Shown one piece after another: positions 42,927-51,967 of a stretch of DNA of 61,716 nt (position 1 is the stretch's first letter; each line of letters opens with the position of its first letter). Location: assembly GCA_016933955.1 (NCBI GenBank), contig JAFGTT010000011.1, positions 1-61,716 of the forward strand, in the 5' to 3' direction. The notes below the pieces were generated by a model. That model did not search any database. It was not told the DNA's origin and saw only the letters and a program-made list of their open reading frames with translations. This stretch comes from Candidatus Zixiibacteriota bacterium (GTDB taxonomy: Bacteria; Zixibacteria; MSB-5A5; GN15; PGXB01). Made by a program: the position numbers and the translations under genes.

Positions 42927-44132
42927 ATGAATATTCTGATAATAGACGAAGAATTTCCATACCCTCTCAATTCCGGGAAAAATATCCGGAATTTCAATCT
43001 GGCCAGACACTTGGCAAAGAGCAACAGGGTCTATTATCTGGCTTATGGCAGGGATGAGTCCGATGGTTTCAGGTTTATGGCCTCGGCCGGGATGACCCCC
43101 ATTGCGGTGGATGAAATCGACCGGAAACAAACCGGGCCGGCCTTTTATTTGAAATTGCTGATGAATATTTTTTCGCCGAGGCCATATATAGTGACCAGTC
43201 ACTATTCCGCCAGGTTTGAAAGTAAATTGGTTGATCTTCTGAAAGAAACCGGATTCGATATTCTGGCCGCCCAATGGACCCCTTACGCTCTTTTTATGAA
43301 AAATATTAAGAATGTTAAAAAAATCCTTCTGACCCAGAATATAGAATCAGCTATCTGGCAAAGGTACTATGAGAATGAATCGAATCCGCTCAGGCGATGG
43401 TATATTAATCTTCAAAGAAAGAAAATCGATAATTTCGAACGGCAGTGCCTGACATGGGTCAATGGGGCAACAGCAGTATCGGAGTCCGAAGCGACGACCT
43501 TAAAAGAATTAAATAAGAATTGCCCGGTTGAAATTATTGAAAACGGCGTTGACATCGAATATTTCAGTCCAAAACAGACCGAAGTTGATCCCAACCTGCT
43601 GACCTTTACCGGTTCCATGGACTGGCGTCCCAACCAGGATGCCGTTTTATATTTTGTTCAGGAAATATTTCCGCTTCTGAAAAATATCAATCCCCGGGTG
43701 AAAACCCTGATAGTCGGGCGGACGCCCCCCGAGAAAATAAAGACTCTGTCCCGTATTGACGGTATCGAGGTGACCGGGACGGTGGATGATGTTCGGCCCT
43801 ATATCGCCCGCGCGGCTCTTTATATCGTTCCGCTTCGGATCGGCGGGGGATCGCGACTTAAGATACTTGAAGCCATGGCCATGAAAAAGCCGGTGGTTTC
43901 GACGACTATTGGTGCTGAGGGTTTGTATGTCGGGGACGGGGAAAATATTATTCTGGCTGATAATCCCCACTACTTTGCCGAAGCCTGCGCCGGGGCCCTG
44001 CGGGATCGGGAGGCCTCGGCGGCTCTGGCCGAAAATGGTTTCAATCTGGTTCATCAGAGATACAGCTGGAATACGATCGGCGATAGACTGCAAGATTTTT
44101 TCAACATGGTACTGACGGGAAAAACAGTTTGA
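42927..44132 (+). CDS. GT4-family glycosyltransferase, exosortase-locus sugar transferase type
   Basis: 401 residues, GT-B fold. N-terminal domain: FPYPLNSGKNIRNFNLARHL, a pattern close to the PEP-CTERM-system sugar transferases with PYPPxxGDKIR. C-terminal domain: FTGSMDWRPNQDAVLYF, VTGTVDDVRPYIARA, PLRIGGGSRLKILEAMAMKKPVV in part (GGGSRLKILEAM), the E-x7-E nucleotide-sugar region of retaining GT4 enzymes. Cytoplasmic or peripheral membrane. The donor sugar is unknown; dTDP-rhamnose from the rml operon is one candidate supply. First of three adjacent GT4 genes, overlapping the next by 3 nt. Confidence 0.88.
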   Translation: MNILIIDEEFPYPLNSGKNIRNFNLARHLAKSNRVYYLAYGRDESDGFRFMASAGMTPIAVDEIDRKQTGPAFYLKLLMNIFSPRPYIVTSHYSARFESKLVDLLKETGFDILAAQWTPYALFMKNIKNVKKILLTQNIESAIWQRYYENESNPLRRWYINLQRKKIDNFERQCLTWVNGATAVSESEATTLKELNKNCPVEIIENGVDIEYFSPKQTEVDPNLLTFTGSMDWRPNQDAVLYFVQEIFPLLKNINPRVKTLIVGRTPPEKIKTLSRIDGIEVTGTVDDVRPYIARAALYIVPLRIGGGSRLKILEAMAMKKPVVSTTIGAEGLYVGDGENIILADNPHYFAEACAGALRDREASAALAENGFNLVHQRYSWNTIGDRLQDFFNMVLTGKTV

Positions 44133-45229
44133 AAAACGGCAAAAATGTAATTCTGCATCTCCGGGGATCGGAGTTTTACGGCAGTCCGGAACGTTTGATT
44201 GTCGGGCAGGTGGTGAGTCTGGATGATTTTGAATTCGTCTGTGCCACCTACCTGAAACCAGGCCAATCCAGCGAATATCTCGAAGAATTACGCAAAAGAA
44301 ATATCACATGTGCCGAAATCACGGGGGAACGCCCTCTTGATTTAAATATCCCCCGGCAGATCAGGGACATAATAGGCGATTATGGGGTCGATCTGGTCGT
44401 CACTCATGAATATAAATCAAATTTCTATGGTTATCTGGCCCTGCGAAAACTGCCGGTTCCACAAGTTGCCCATTTTCACGGCTGGACACAGGAAGGGCCG
44501 CGGGTTAAATTATACAACTGGCTTGACCGCCGAATTCTCCCCCGGGTGGATGCCGTTATTACGGTTTCTCATGCCACCGCCGGGCTTTTGAGGAAGGCGG
44601 GTGTCGGGTCGGATAAAATTGAGGTTGTTTATAATGCGGTCGAGTTCGATGATTCTTATATTCCACCCATCAGAACCAGAGGCAACAGGGTAAAGATCGG
44701 TTATATTGGCCGGTTAAGTTATGAAAAGGGGCTTCATGTTCTTTTGACAGCGCTGCGTGATTTGAAAAATTTGCCGATCCCGTTTGTACTTGAAATCTAT
44801 GGAAGCGGCCCGGAAAAATCGACATTGAAAGCAATGGTGGAGGAGTTCGGCCTTTCAGATCAGGTGGTTTTCATGGGTTTCCGCAAAGACATTGATGAAG
44901 TCTATAAAACGCTCGACTTCCTGGTTCTCCCGTCGCTTTCGGAAGGTCACCCGGTTACTATTCTCGAAGCCTGGAAACATGGCCTGGGTATAATTGCATC
45001 CAGGGCCGGCGGGATTCCAGAGGTTGTGGAGAACGGGAAAGAAGGAATCCTTGTGGATGTGGGAGATACTACAAGTCTTTCCGGGGCAATAACGAAAGGG
45101 CTGGAGGATTCAAACCTGATGGATCTGTATGGCTCAAATGGTCTGGAACGTCTTAAAAGGGAATTTACCTTTAAAGCCCACACCGGAAAAATATCCGCGC
45201 TGTATAAAAGGCTTCTGGAACAGAGTTGA
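44129..45229 (+). CDS. GT4-family glycosyltransferase
   Basis: 366 residues from a TTG at 44129 that overlaps the previous stop codon (TTGA). GT-B marks: THEYKSNFYGYLALRKL in the acceptor domain, AHFHGWTQEGPRVK, then IGYIGRLSYEKGLHVLL, IYGSGPEKSTLKAM and LPSLSEGHPVTILEAWKHG with the E-x7-E pair, and a GIPEVVENGKEGILV donor-site loop. A standard retaining GT4 enzyme, likely adding one sugar of the repeat unit. Acceptor and donor cannot be assigned. One nt separates it from the next GT gene, so these genes form one transcription unit. Confidence 0.88.
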   Translation: MKNGKNVILHLRGSEFYGSPERLIVGQVVSLDDFEFVCATYLKPGQSSEYLEELRKRNITCAEITGERPLDLNIPRQIRDIIGDYGVDLVVTHEYKSNFYGYLALRKLPVPQVAHFHGWTQEGPRVKLYNWLDRRILPRVDAVITVSHATAGLLRKAGVGSDKIEVVYNAVEFDDSYIPPIRTRGNRVKIGYIGRLSYEKGLHVLLTALRDLKNLPIPFVLEIYGSGPEKSTLKAMVEEFGLSDQVVFMGFRKDIDEVYKTLDFLVLPSLSEGHPVTILEAWKHGLGIIASRAGGIPEVVENGKEGILVDVGDTTSLSGAITKGLEDSNLMDLYGSNGLERLKREFTFKAHTGKISALYKRLLEQS

Positions 45230-45230
45230 T

Positions 45231-46361
45231 ATGGCTGGTTTTATGCGAAAGATAAAAGTCCTGTATATTATCGATAACCTGATAAAGGGGGCCGGGACCG
45301 AGAACCAGCTACTTGGATTAATCACCCATCTTGATAAAAGCGAGTTTTTCTGTACAATGGTAACCCTTCAGCCTTTGAACATCGAAATCCGGTCATTGCT
45401 TGGAGAATCCGGATGTGATTATCTCTGCCTTGACGTAAATAAGCTATTGAGTTTGAATGGCCTTAAAGCCATGATGCGGCTTCGGAAATATATCAGAAAC
45501 AACAGGATTGATATTGTCCAGACTTTTTTCATTGATGCCAATATTATCGGGGTTATGACCGCATTTCTGGCCGGTCATTGCCGATGTGTGGTCAGCCGCC
45601 GGGATCTGGGTTACTGGTACACGCCGCGGCTTCTTTTTTATCTGCGCCGTTTGAATCGTCTGGCCGATTATTTTCTGGTCAATGCCGAAGCGGTCAAGAA
45701 AGTGGTATCGAAAACCGAAAGGGTTAAACCGGAAAAGATCAAGGTGATCTATAACGGTGTCTTCAAACTGCCCGGTGAGGTTAATCCGAATATAAATAGG
45801 AGGGCTTTCAATATTCCGGCCGAGGCTTCGGTGGTGGGAATTGTCGCCAATCTGAGACCGGTAAAGAGACTTGATGTTTTTATTCGGATGGCCGCATCAC
45901 TTCCAAACCAAAACGTATATTTCATGATAATCGGGAAGGGCGATGAACGCGACAATTTACTAAATCTTGCTCGCGAGATGAAATTGGATTCGCGGCTGAT
46001 AATAACTCATTCTGCCGAGAACATATATGATTACATTTCGCTATTCGATATCGGGGTCCTGACATCCGATTCCGAGGGCCTTTCCAATACGTTGATTGAA
46101 TACCAGTTATGCGGCATACCGGCCGTTGCCTTTGAGGTCGGAGGGAATGGCGAAATCATTGTTGATGGTCAGACCGGATTTCTTATTGCCGAAAAGGACC
46201 CGCTGGTGATGGCGGAGAGAATCAGTCTACTATTGAATGACCGGCCATTGCGCGATGAGATGGGTCGTGCCGCCGCCGCCTCCGCTAAAACAAGGTTTGC
46301 GGGGGATAAAATGATAAAAGATACCTGCGATTTTTACAAATCCATTGCGGGAAGCAATTAA
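45231..46361 (+). CDS. GT4-family glycosyltransferase
   Basis: 376 residues from the ATG at 45231, directly after the previous stop; an in-frame start at 45129 lies deep inside the upstream gene and is rejected. N-terminal domain: LYIIDNLIKGAGTENQLLGL (the Gly-rich acceptor loop), VVSRRDLGYWY, and VIYNGV. C-terminal domain: VVGIVANLRPVKRLDVFIRM, IIGKGDERDNL and LTSDSEGLSNTLIEYQLCG with the E-x7-E-like pair, then GGNGEIIVDGQTGFL. This resembles EPS-locus glycosyltransferases next to exosortases. Last gene of the GT run; no clear terminator follows. Confidence 0.88.
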   Translation: MAGFMRKIKVLYIIDNLIKGAGTENQLLGLITHLDKSEFFCTMVTLQPLNIEIRSLLGESGCDYLCLDVNKLLSLNGLKAMMRLRKYIRNNRIDIVQTFFIDANIIGVMTAFLAGHCRCVVSRRDLGYWYTPRLLFYLRRLNRLADYFLVNAEAVKKVVSKTERVKPEKIKVIYNGVFKLPGEVNPNINRRAFNIPAEASVVGIVANLRPVKRLDVFIRMAASLPNQNVYFMIIGKGDERDNLLNLAREMKLDSRLIITHSAENIYDYISLFDIGVLTSDSEGLSNTLIEYQLCGIPAVAFEVGGNGEIIVDGQTGFLIAEKDPLVMAERISLLLNDRPLRDEMGRAAAASAKTRFAGDKMIKDTCDFYKSIAGSN

Positions 46362-46484
46362 AAGCGTTTTTATTCATTTGCGAGTTAAAAAATTGAACTG
46401 CGTATTGTATAAGGCAATAGCATATGTTCAAGAATTTAACATGAGGGATCGCGAAAAGAAATAAGCCGATTCCGTCCGGGAAAT

Positions 46485-46515
46485 GTAACAAGTTACGTCA
46501 CAATGGCATGTGACG
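46485..46515. promoter_or_regulatory. two adjacent inverted repeats, possible activator sites
   Basis: GTAAC-AA-GTTAC (46485-46496) abuts CGTCACA-ATGGCA-TGTGACG (46496-46515), both perfect. They lie 22-50 nt upstream of the sigma-54-like promoter. Sigma-54 promoters need an enhancer-binding protein at such dyads, though usually farther upstream. A hairpin in RNA is the alternative. Confidence 0.45.
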
Positions 46516-46536
46516 CTCCGGTCAAACCCGGATGGC

Positions 46537-46552
46537 GGGCATAAATTTTGCA
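46537..46552 (+). promoter_or_regulatory. sigma-54-like promoter upstream of the beta-helix surface protein
   Basis: GGGCAT-N5-TTGCA with the invariant GG (46538-46539) and GC (46550-46551) exactly 12 nt apart, against the consensus TGGCAC-N5-TTGCA. Start of transcription would be about 46563, with a leader near 258 nt. Sigma-54 and a two-component PrsK/PrsR pair are known to drive PEP-CTERM genes in exosortase systems, which supports the reading; no rpoN or prsR gene is in the window. Confidence 0.5.
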
Positions 46553-46820
46553 TAGCAGTTCACGTTCGAAGGAGAATCGAATTTGGATAACCGGTGATCA
46601 GAAAGTTATGAACGAAACCAAGCTTGCTTAATAGAAGAGGTTATATGTCCCTGGCGAATATTAAAATTCAAATTTACCATTTTTATACCGATCATGTGAC
46701 TAGGATACGGGCTTAATTACAGCCCAAGGGGGTAAGAATCGTTTTGGACCGTTTTTACATGCTAATGTTGGAAAATCCGGCATCGGATCGTTTATTAAAT
46801 TTATGGCAACAGGAGCAACA
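46553..46820 (+). other. long leader of the beta-helix protein gene
   Basis: About 260 nt without a credible gene (the whole gap 46362-46820 is 459 bp). It contains a GGGCT-TAATTAC-AGCCC hairpin near 46708-46725 followed by AAGGGGGTAAG. I do not recognise a riboswitch class. The real ATG at 46821 has AGGAG 5-6 nt upstream. Confidence 0.35.
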
Positions 46821-49800
46821 ATGAAAAATATCAGGGACATCAAAGGGAAAGCCGTTTCCGTCAGATTATCCATAAACCTGTTTTTTGCAATAATCCTGTT
46901 ATTTGCAATAAATGCCCAGGCGGCGTATAATCATGTGGAATTGTCATCGTCCAGTCTTCCTTATACCGCCCACTCCAACGACAGTATAACCATCGCCGGG
47001 ACGAAAATTACCACTGCCGGCAACGGGATTACCATCAGCGGTGTCAGCAATGTTTTTGTGAATCTGGGGACCGACACCCTTCAATTCGGTGACGGTTACG
47101 GCGACAGCAAAGTCGGCATAGAAATCGGAAGTAATGCCAGTAACATTAAAATATATGGTGGCAATATCAGGCATGGGGGCGGAACCGGCACATCGGATAG
47201 CTCCTGGAATAATGTCTGCCTGAGAGTATCCTCCGTGAATACGCTTTTAATCCGGAACACGAGGATGGAGGTGTACGGTTGGAATGGCCATAATATTTAT
47301 AATCCCGGCGGCAATATTGTCAATGCTGAGATAGACGGCGGACGTTTTATTGACCACGTGGCCGGGTTCGTCAGCCGCTGTGAGATGCATGCTACCTCGA
47401 TTCTGTTCGGGAATCCGTCCAATGTTCCGACTCCGCCGAATTATAACTGGAAAATACACGACCTCTACATTGACTGCTGGCATAGCGGTATTTTCGGAGG
47501 CGGGTTGTTATTGGTTTATAATTGTACTTTGTTCGTTGATGCCAAAAACGACCTGTACAGCTATCCCAGCGATAATTTCTGCCATACCTCGAGTAGTTCC
47601 GGGGGTATTTCACTATGGAAACCGTACGCCGGAACAAAAATACACCATAACGTAGTCATAGCCGGAACCCAGAATGAAGGTTGCGAGCTCGGGTTCGCGG
47701 TCAGCTATGGATCAGGAACGGCCGCCAATCCGATCGAATTCTATAACAATAAGGCGATTTTGCATCGCGGTCAGGACGATTATTATAACGGTGTTACCAC
47801 CAAGGGCTTAAAACAGCGCTGGGGGAATAAGTATATCAAGTGGTATGATAATGAGTTTTATGTTTCAGCTCACCCCGATTCTGGTTCTCATGCTCTTGCA
47901 TGGGGCAGGGCTTGCGAAGGTATTGACCTTATTTTTACCAGTGCGGCTTATGGTTCCGAGGGGCCAAGTCAGGATAGTTTCACGGTTTTTGAGAGAAATC
48001 ATATTGAGGCCGTAGCTCTTAATTCCAGTGTTTCCGCGGCGACCGGGATACGACTGACCGTCCGCAATGAATATGATGATTATGATTTTACCAGTGCCGG
48101 GAATGCATTCCGCAATAATTATTTCGAAAGCAGTACCACCGGAATCGATCTTGGAAAAGGTGACGGGGGGCCGGCATCGACGGTTTTATTCCAGGGCGAT
48201 ACGGTTGCTACGGCTCCCATTACCTTCGGTTATAATACCTTTGAAGTCGGGGACTGGGGCGGTGCCAGTAAAGATAATATCGCCCGGGACGTTGTCTATC
48301 TGGGCGAGGCATCAGCCACCGATATTTACTGGGATCCGTCATCAACCGCGGCGGGAAGCGATATCAGTCTCGAGAAAACCCTGGTTATTACGGTTACGGG
48401 GAGTAATGGTGCCGGGGTGGATAACGCCTCCGTCAGGGCTATAAACAACTATGGCCAGACGGCGTTCAGCACAACCACCAATGCCTCCGGGGTGGCTACC
48501 GGCGTGGCCAGATATCTCCATGCGTTCAAGAGCATTTCCGACTCGACAGGGTACAATAATTTTAAAATTATCGCAAAAAAGGGAACTGACAGTACTGTCA
48601 TCAGTTCTCTTCAGGTAACGGCCGCCGTCAGTCCCATAAATATGGTCTTGGACAGCACCGAAGGTCTCCCTCCGGCGGTCAATGATCTTGATATCGAATC
48701 TGTCGCTGGTAGTACGATAACCCTGACCTGGACTGCGCCGGGTACAGCCGGGGCCGACAGTATGGCCAGTCTGTACGATATTCGCTATTCGACCCAGAAA
48801 ATTGACCTCAATAATTGGAATCAGGCCACCCAAGTCAGCGGCGAGCCAAATCCTGCGGTTTACGGTACCACCCAAACCTGTAACGTGACCGGTCTTACCG
48901 GTAGTATCTATTATTTCGGGATGAAGGCTAGGTACGGTACCGACCGGTGGTCGACGCTTTCCAATATTGCCAGTAGTGATACCACACCTCCGGCGGCGGT
49001 CATCATTTCGGCAATCCCCGGATTTGGCGTCGGGGAAATATATCTGAGTTGGTTACCATCCGAAGATAACGACGCGCTTGGAGTGGCCTCATCGTATGCG
49101 GTAAGATATTCGGTGCAGAGTTTCGACGAATCAGGCTGGGATGAAGTCGATGTTTATGATGATGATTTCGTCCCCGACAACCTGTATAATCAAATAAGTC
49201 TGGATATGTCAGGCGGCGGCATCACCGCGGGTGAAGAGTATTATATTGCCGTAAAAGCCAGGGATGAGGCCGGGAATTTATCGGATATTTCCAATGTTGT
49301 TTCGGCTATCGCCAGATCCGATATGTCTCTTGATGAAGGTCAGGAAATAGCCGCTCTGTCACCGAGGAATTACGGGGTCGTGCACAGCCGCCAGCCGACC
49401 CTGGTAATCAATAATATAGACAGTGAATCGGAACTGACTTATGAATTCGAGGTCGCCCTGGATTCCACGTTTTCGGACATTATCGCCAGCGGTAGTATGT
49501 CACAGGGTGATGAAGAGGTGACCATCTGGCAGGTTCCGGTCGAACTTGATCCGTTCGAAACCTATTGCTGGCATGCCGTCTCCAGTATGCTGGATTCGAC
49601 AGCGAGTAATTTCTTTATGATCAGACCGGAATCGCATGCCTACCCCAATCCTTTCAATCCGGCAACCGATGGATTTTGCTATTTTACGGAACTCCCGGAA
49701 AATGCCAGCCTGCTTTTAATGACGGTGTCCGGTTCGACCGTTAAAAAATGGTCCGATATATCCGGGGGAGAGGTTGCCTGGGATGGGACTAATGAGGACG

Positions 49801-49880
49801 GCAATATGGTGGCGTCGGCCACCTATCTCTGGTTCGTTGAAAATTCCGACATTCACGGGAAGATTATAGTTATTCGTTAA
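46821..49880 (+). CDS. secreted beta-helix protein with FN3 domains and YPNPFN-type C-terminal domain
   Basis: 1019 residues from the ATG at 46821 (AGGAG upstream; an ATG at 46803 is the alternative). Signal peptide 1-35 ending NAQA. Residues about 45-500 have the short repeating strands of a right-handed parallel beta-helix (NIKIYGGNIRHGGG, LLIRNTRMEVYG, AEIDGGRFIDHV, HDLYIDCWHSGIFGGG), the fold of pectate lyases and mannuronan epimerases. Then come an Ig-like segment, two FN3 domains (about 620-830: TITLTWTAPG, IYLSWLPSEDND) and a final sorting/FlgD-like domain (SHAYPNPFNPATDG, WDGTNEDGNMVASATYLW). In a glycan locus it may process or bind the exopolysaccharide; catalytic residues could not be assigned. 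Confidence 0.8.
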   Translation: MKNIRDIKGKAVSVRLSINLFFAIILLFAINAQAAYNHVELSSSSLPYTAHSNDSITIAGTKITTAGNGITISGVSNVFVNLGTDTLQFGDGYGDSKVGIEIGSNASNIKIYGGNIRHGGGTGTSDSSWNNVCLRVSSVNTLLIRNTRMEVYGWNGHNIYNPGGNIVNAEIDGGRFIDHVAGFVSRCEMHATSILFGNPSNVPTPPNYNWKIHDLYIDCWHSGIFGGGLLLVYNCTLFVDAKNDLYSYPSDNFCHTSSSSGGISLWKPYAGTKIHHNVVIAGTQNEGCELGFAVSYGSGTAANPIEFYNNKAILHRGQDDYYNGVTTKGLKQRWGNKYIKWYDNEFYVSAHPDSGSHALAWGRACEGIDLIFTSAAYGSEGPSQDSFTVFERNHIEAVALNSSVSAATGIRLTVRNEYDDYDFTSAGNAFRNNYFESSTTGIDLGKGDGGPASTVLFQGDTVATAPITFGYNTFEVGDWGGASKDNIARDVVYLGEASATDIYWDPSSTAAGSDISLEKTLVITVTGSNGAGVDNASVRAINNYGQTAFSTTTNASGVATGVARYLHAFKSISDSTGYNNFKIIAKKGTDSTVISSLQVTAAVSPINMVLDSTEGLPPAVNDLDIESVAGSTITLTWTAPGTAGADSMASLYDIRYSTQKIDLNNWNQATQVSGEPNPAVYGTTQTCNVTGLTGSIYYFGMKARYGTDRWSTLSNIASSDTTPPAAVIISAIPGFGVGEIYLSWLPSEDNDALGVASSYAVRYSVQSFDESGWDEVDVYDDDFVPDNLYNQISLDMSGGGITAGEEYYIAVKARDEAGNLSDISNVVSAIARSDMSLDEGQEIAALSPRNYGVVHSRQPTLVINNIDSESELTYEFEVALDSTFSDIIASGSMSQGDEEVTIWQVPVELDPFETYCWHAVSSMLDSTASNFFMIRPESHAYPNPFNPATDGFCYFTELPENASLLLMTVSGSTVKKWSDISGGEVAWDGTNEDGNMVASATYLWFVENSDIHGKIIVIR

Positions 49881-49900
49881 GAAATTCATTTCCGTTTCCG

Positions 49901-49929
49901 GCAATCCCCGGTCTGACCGGACGGATTGC
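49901..49929. terminator. strong hairpin between convergent genes
   Basis: GCAATCC/GGATTGC outer stem and CCGGT/ACCGG inner stem around a CTG loop, with a 2-nt bulge. It lies 20 nt after the 49880 stop and about 105 nt before the end of the convergent 50035 gene. No U-run follows. Confidence 0.45.
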
Positions 49930-50034
49930 ATGGGAATTCGATTAAATGGCCTAAACATTATCTGTCAAGCTCTGGCTGATTTTGATTGGCTTATGATATA
50001 AAGACAAGTTATTTCGGCTGAGTGAAACTGCTCG

Positions 50035-51180
50035 TCATTGTCTGCTGGTTTTCCGGAATAATCCAACCAATTTTGAGGCCGAATCTTTAACATCGAAACG
50101 CCCGGCCGCAGTTTCTTTTGCAGATTCGAATATACGACGTAATTCCGGTTGTTCTATAACCTGTAACATAGCCTCGGAAAGGGCCTTCGGATCATGGGAC
50201 GGAATTCTGATAGCCGGGGTGTTTTTAATCACTTCCCGTAATCCGATACAATCGGAGGCAATCAGCGGAATGCCGGCGGTCAATGTCTCACAGGCCAGAA
50301 GACCCCAGGCCTCCCAGATCGACGGCATCAAAACCGCGCCGCAACCTTTCATGATGGGAGAGATATCCGAACCGAAAGGAAGAAAATGAAAAAAACGATC
50401 CAGGCCTTTCTGAGTAACATCATTCTTATACTGTCTTTCGAAATCACCGGAACCGACGGCCAGAATGATAAAATCATGGTATTCTCGGCCGGAATGGACA
50501 ATTGAATCGACCGCATCGATAATATAGTTAAAACCTTTCTGAGGCATAAAGCGCCCGAAGAAACCGAAGATGAATTTATTTTCGGGAAATCCCAATTGCT
50601 TTCTCAGCTTATGGTCAGCATCGGGAACCGGCTCAAGAAAGCGCTCCGCCTGGATTCCATTATTGATAACCACCCAGCCCTCTTTTTTTCTCCCGAAATC
50701 GGGAAAGGCTTCTTTGAAATGTTCCAGGATATCGCTGCCGACGCCATGAAAGACGGTAACATTTTTAAGAGACTGCTTCAGGATTAATTTCTTGAAAACC
50801 GCCAGCCTTCCGCTTAGATATTTGTCTTCGAGTATGCCGTGAATGGTCAGTACGTGGGGAACTCTGAATATCCAGTTTACCAGACCGGTATGAAAAGCCG
50901 AGAAGAATCCCTGGCTATGAATTAAATCATATTTGTTTTTGGTAAGCATCCGGGCAACATGGTAAAACAGGACATTTTTGCCCCATATCGGTCGAGCCCA
51001 TTCGATTTTAATACCTTCAGACGTCATGTCTTTTATCAGATGATCTTTTTCAATACTGGGATTGGCCAGGATGGTTATATCGAATTCATCCTTGGGAAAA
51101 TAATGATAGTTATATTTAAGATAAGTTCTGATGCCACCCAGGGGCCACATGCATACGATCAGGATTTTCTTTTTTCTCAT
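50035..51180 (-). CDS. GT4-family glycosyltransferase
   Basis: 381 residues from the ATG at 51180; a TTG 9 nt earlier is possible and neither has a good ribosome binding site. GT-B marks: VCMWPLGGIRTYLKY, HSQGFFSAFHTGLVNW, TIHGILEDKYLSG, NNGIQAERFL, then FGFFGRFMPQKGFNYII, LAVGSGDFERQ and MPSIWEAWGLLACETLTAG with the E-x7-E region (EAWGLLACE). A retaining glycosyltransferase. Together with the SGNH-like gene it forms a two-gene minus-strand unit inside the plus-strand glycan locus, so it may act on a separate glycan or be regulated apart. Confidence 0.85.
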   Translation of the reverse strand: MRKKKILIVCMWPLGGIRTYLKYNYHYFPKDEFDITILANPSIEKDHLIKDMTSEGIKIEWARPIWGKNVLFYHVARMLTKNKYDLIHSQGFFSAFHTGLVNWIFRVPHVLTIHGILEDKYLSGRLAVFKKLILKQSLKNVTVFHGVGSDILEHFKEAFPDFGRKKEGWVVINNGIQAERFLEPVPDADHKLRKQLGFPENKFIFGFFGRFMPQKGFNYIIDAVDSIVHSGREYHDFIILAVGSGDFERQYKNDVTQKGLDRFFHFLPFGSDISPIMKGCGAVLMPSIWEAWGLLACETLTAGIPLIASDCIGLREVIKNTPAIRIPSHDPKALSEAMLQVIEQPELRRIFESAKETAAGRFDVKDSASKLVGLFRKTSRQ

Positions 51181-51211
51181 ATCAAACAAAGGTGACGACT
51201 GATAGCCTATC

Positions 51212-51967
51212 TCATCGATTCATGATTTTTATCAGGGCTTCATTGACCGCCCGGGCCATGACCTCATATCCGGCGTCGTTCGGTTCAATAGGGCCCCGGG
51301 AGAGGTCGTTCCTTAAGTAACCTGTTGAATCGGAAAGAATTAGGTTAAAATCAATATATTCGATTCCGTTACTGCGGCAATAGGATTTAAGCCAATTATT
51401 GAACAGGGCGAGGCTGTCCATTATCGCATAATCGCCAAAGTTGTATTCATCGGATTCAAGACCGTCTTCGCGAAGGGGAATTATTGTGGCCGGAAGTGGT
51501 TTTATGGAATTAAAACGAGCCATATCCAGCATACTCATCATGTAATCTTCCATTTCCTCAACCGAAGTTTCCGGCCTGAAATTGTAGGAACTTATCTCAA
51601 TAACTACCGCCGTAGGTTTAAGTTTGGTAACATCCGGTCTAAACCTTAGAGGAAAGCCCGAAAAGCGCTGGCCGGAAACACCTCTGTTTAGAGCCTGAAT
51701 GTCAGGGAAATAATGCCTCATATCCCAGTTTTCGATTACCTGACTCCCCAGAAATACGACCCGGCGGGGATTTGATGAATCGGAATACAGCGATTGATTT
51801 TCTTTGACGTATCGATCTCTTCGGGAATATTCGCTGGTCACTTTCAGGTATTTGTCCAGAAAGTAGTTAACATTGGATCTGTATCCGGCGGCCCGAATAA
51901 TGATATAAGGGATCGTCAGGTTCAAAGCCAGGGACAAAACCAGAATTACCTTCCATTTCCGACTCAT
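51212..51967 (-). CDS. SGNH/GDSL-fold protein with degenerate catalytic motif, membrane-anchored
   Basis: 251 residues with an N-terminal anchor or signal (about 5-27). The SGNH fold is recognisable: block I VVFLGSQVIENW, block II NRGVSGQR, block III EISSYNFRP and block V RGPIEPNDAGYEVMA. In active members block I is GDS and block V has His before PNDAGY. Here the Asp-Ser pair is Ser75-Gln76 and the His is Glu, both checked in the nucleotide sequence. It therefore lacks the usual nucleophile and base and may be a binding protein or use another chemistry. Active SGNH proteins in EPS loci are acetylesterases or acetyltransferases. GGGAG before the ATG. Confidence 0.75.
   Translation of the reverse strand: MSRKWKVILVLSLALNLTIPYIIIRAAGYRSNVNYFLDKYLKVTSEYSRRDRYVKENQSLYSDSSNPRRVVFLGSQVIENWDMRHYFPDIQALNRGVSGQRFSGFPLRFRPDVTKLKPTAVVIEISSYNFRPETSVEEMEDYMMSMLDMARFNSIKPLPATIIPLREDGLESDEYNFGDYAIMDSLALFNNWLKSYCRSNGIEYIDFNLILSDSTGYLRNDLSRGPIEPNDAGYEVMARAVNEALIKIMNR

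Noticed and set aside
41934-43274. 446-residue open frame on the minus strand
   Set aside because: It is antisense to the CapK-like ligase and the GT4 gene, both with clear motifs. No family features, no ribosome binding site; a shadow frame.
45129-45230. Upstream start for the third GT4 gene
   Set aside because: It would overlap the preceding glycosyltransferase by 100 nt and add residues with no GT fold; the ATG at 45231 follows the stop codon directly.
46533-46552. Alternative sigma-54 reading starting at TGGCGGGC
   Set aside because: Its GG and the downstream GC are 16 nt apart in place of 12; the overlapping GGGCAT reading has the correct spacing.
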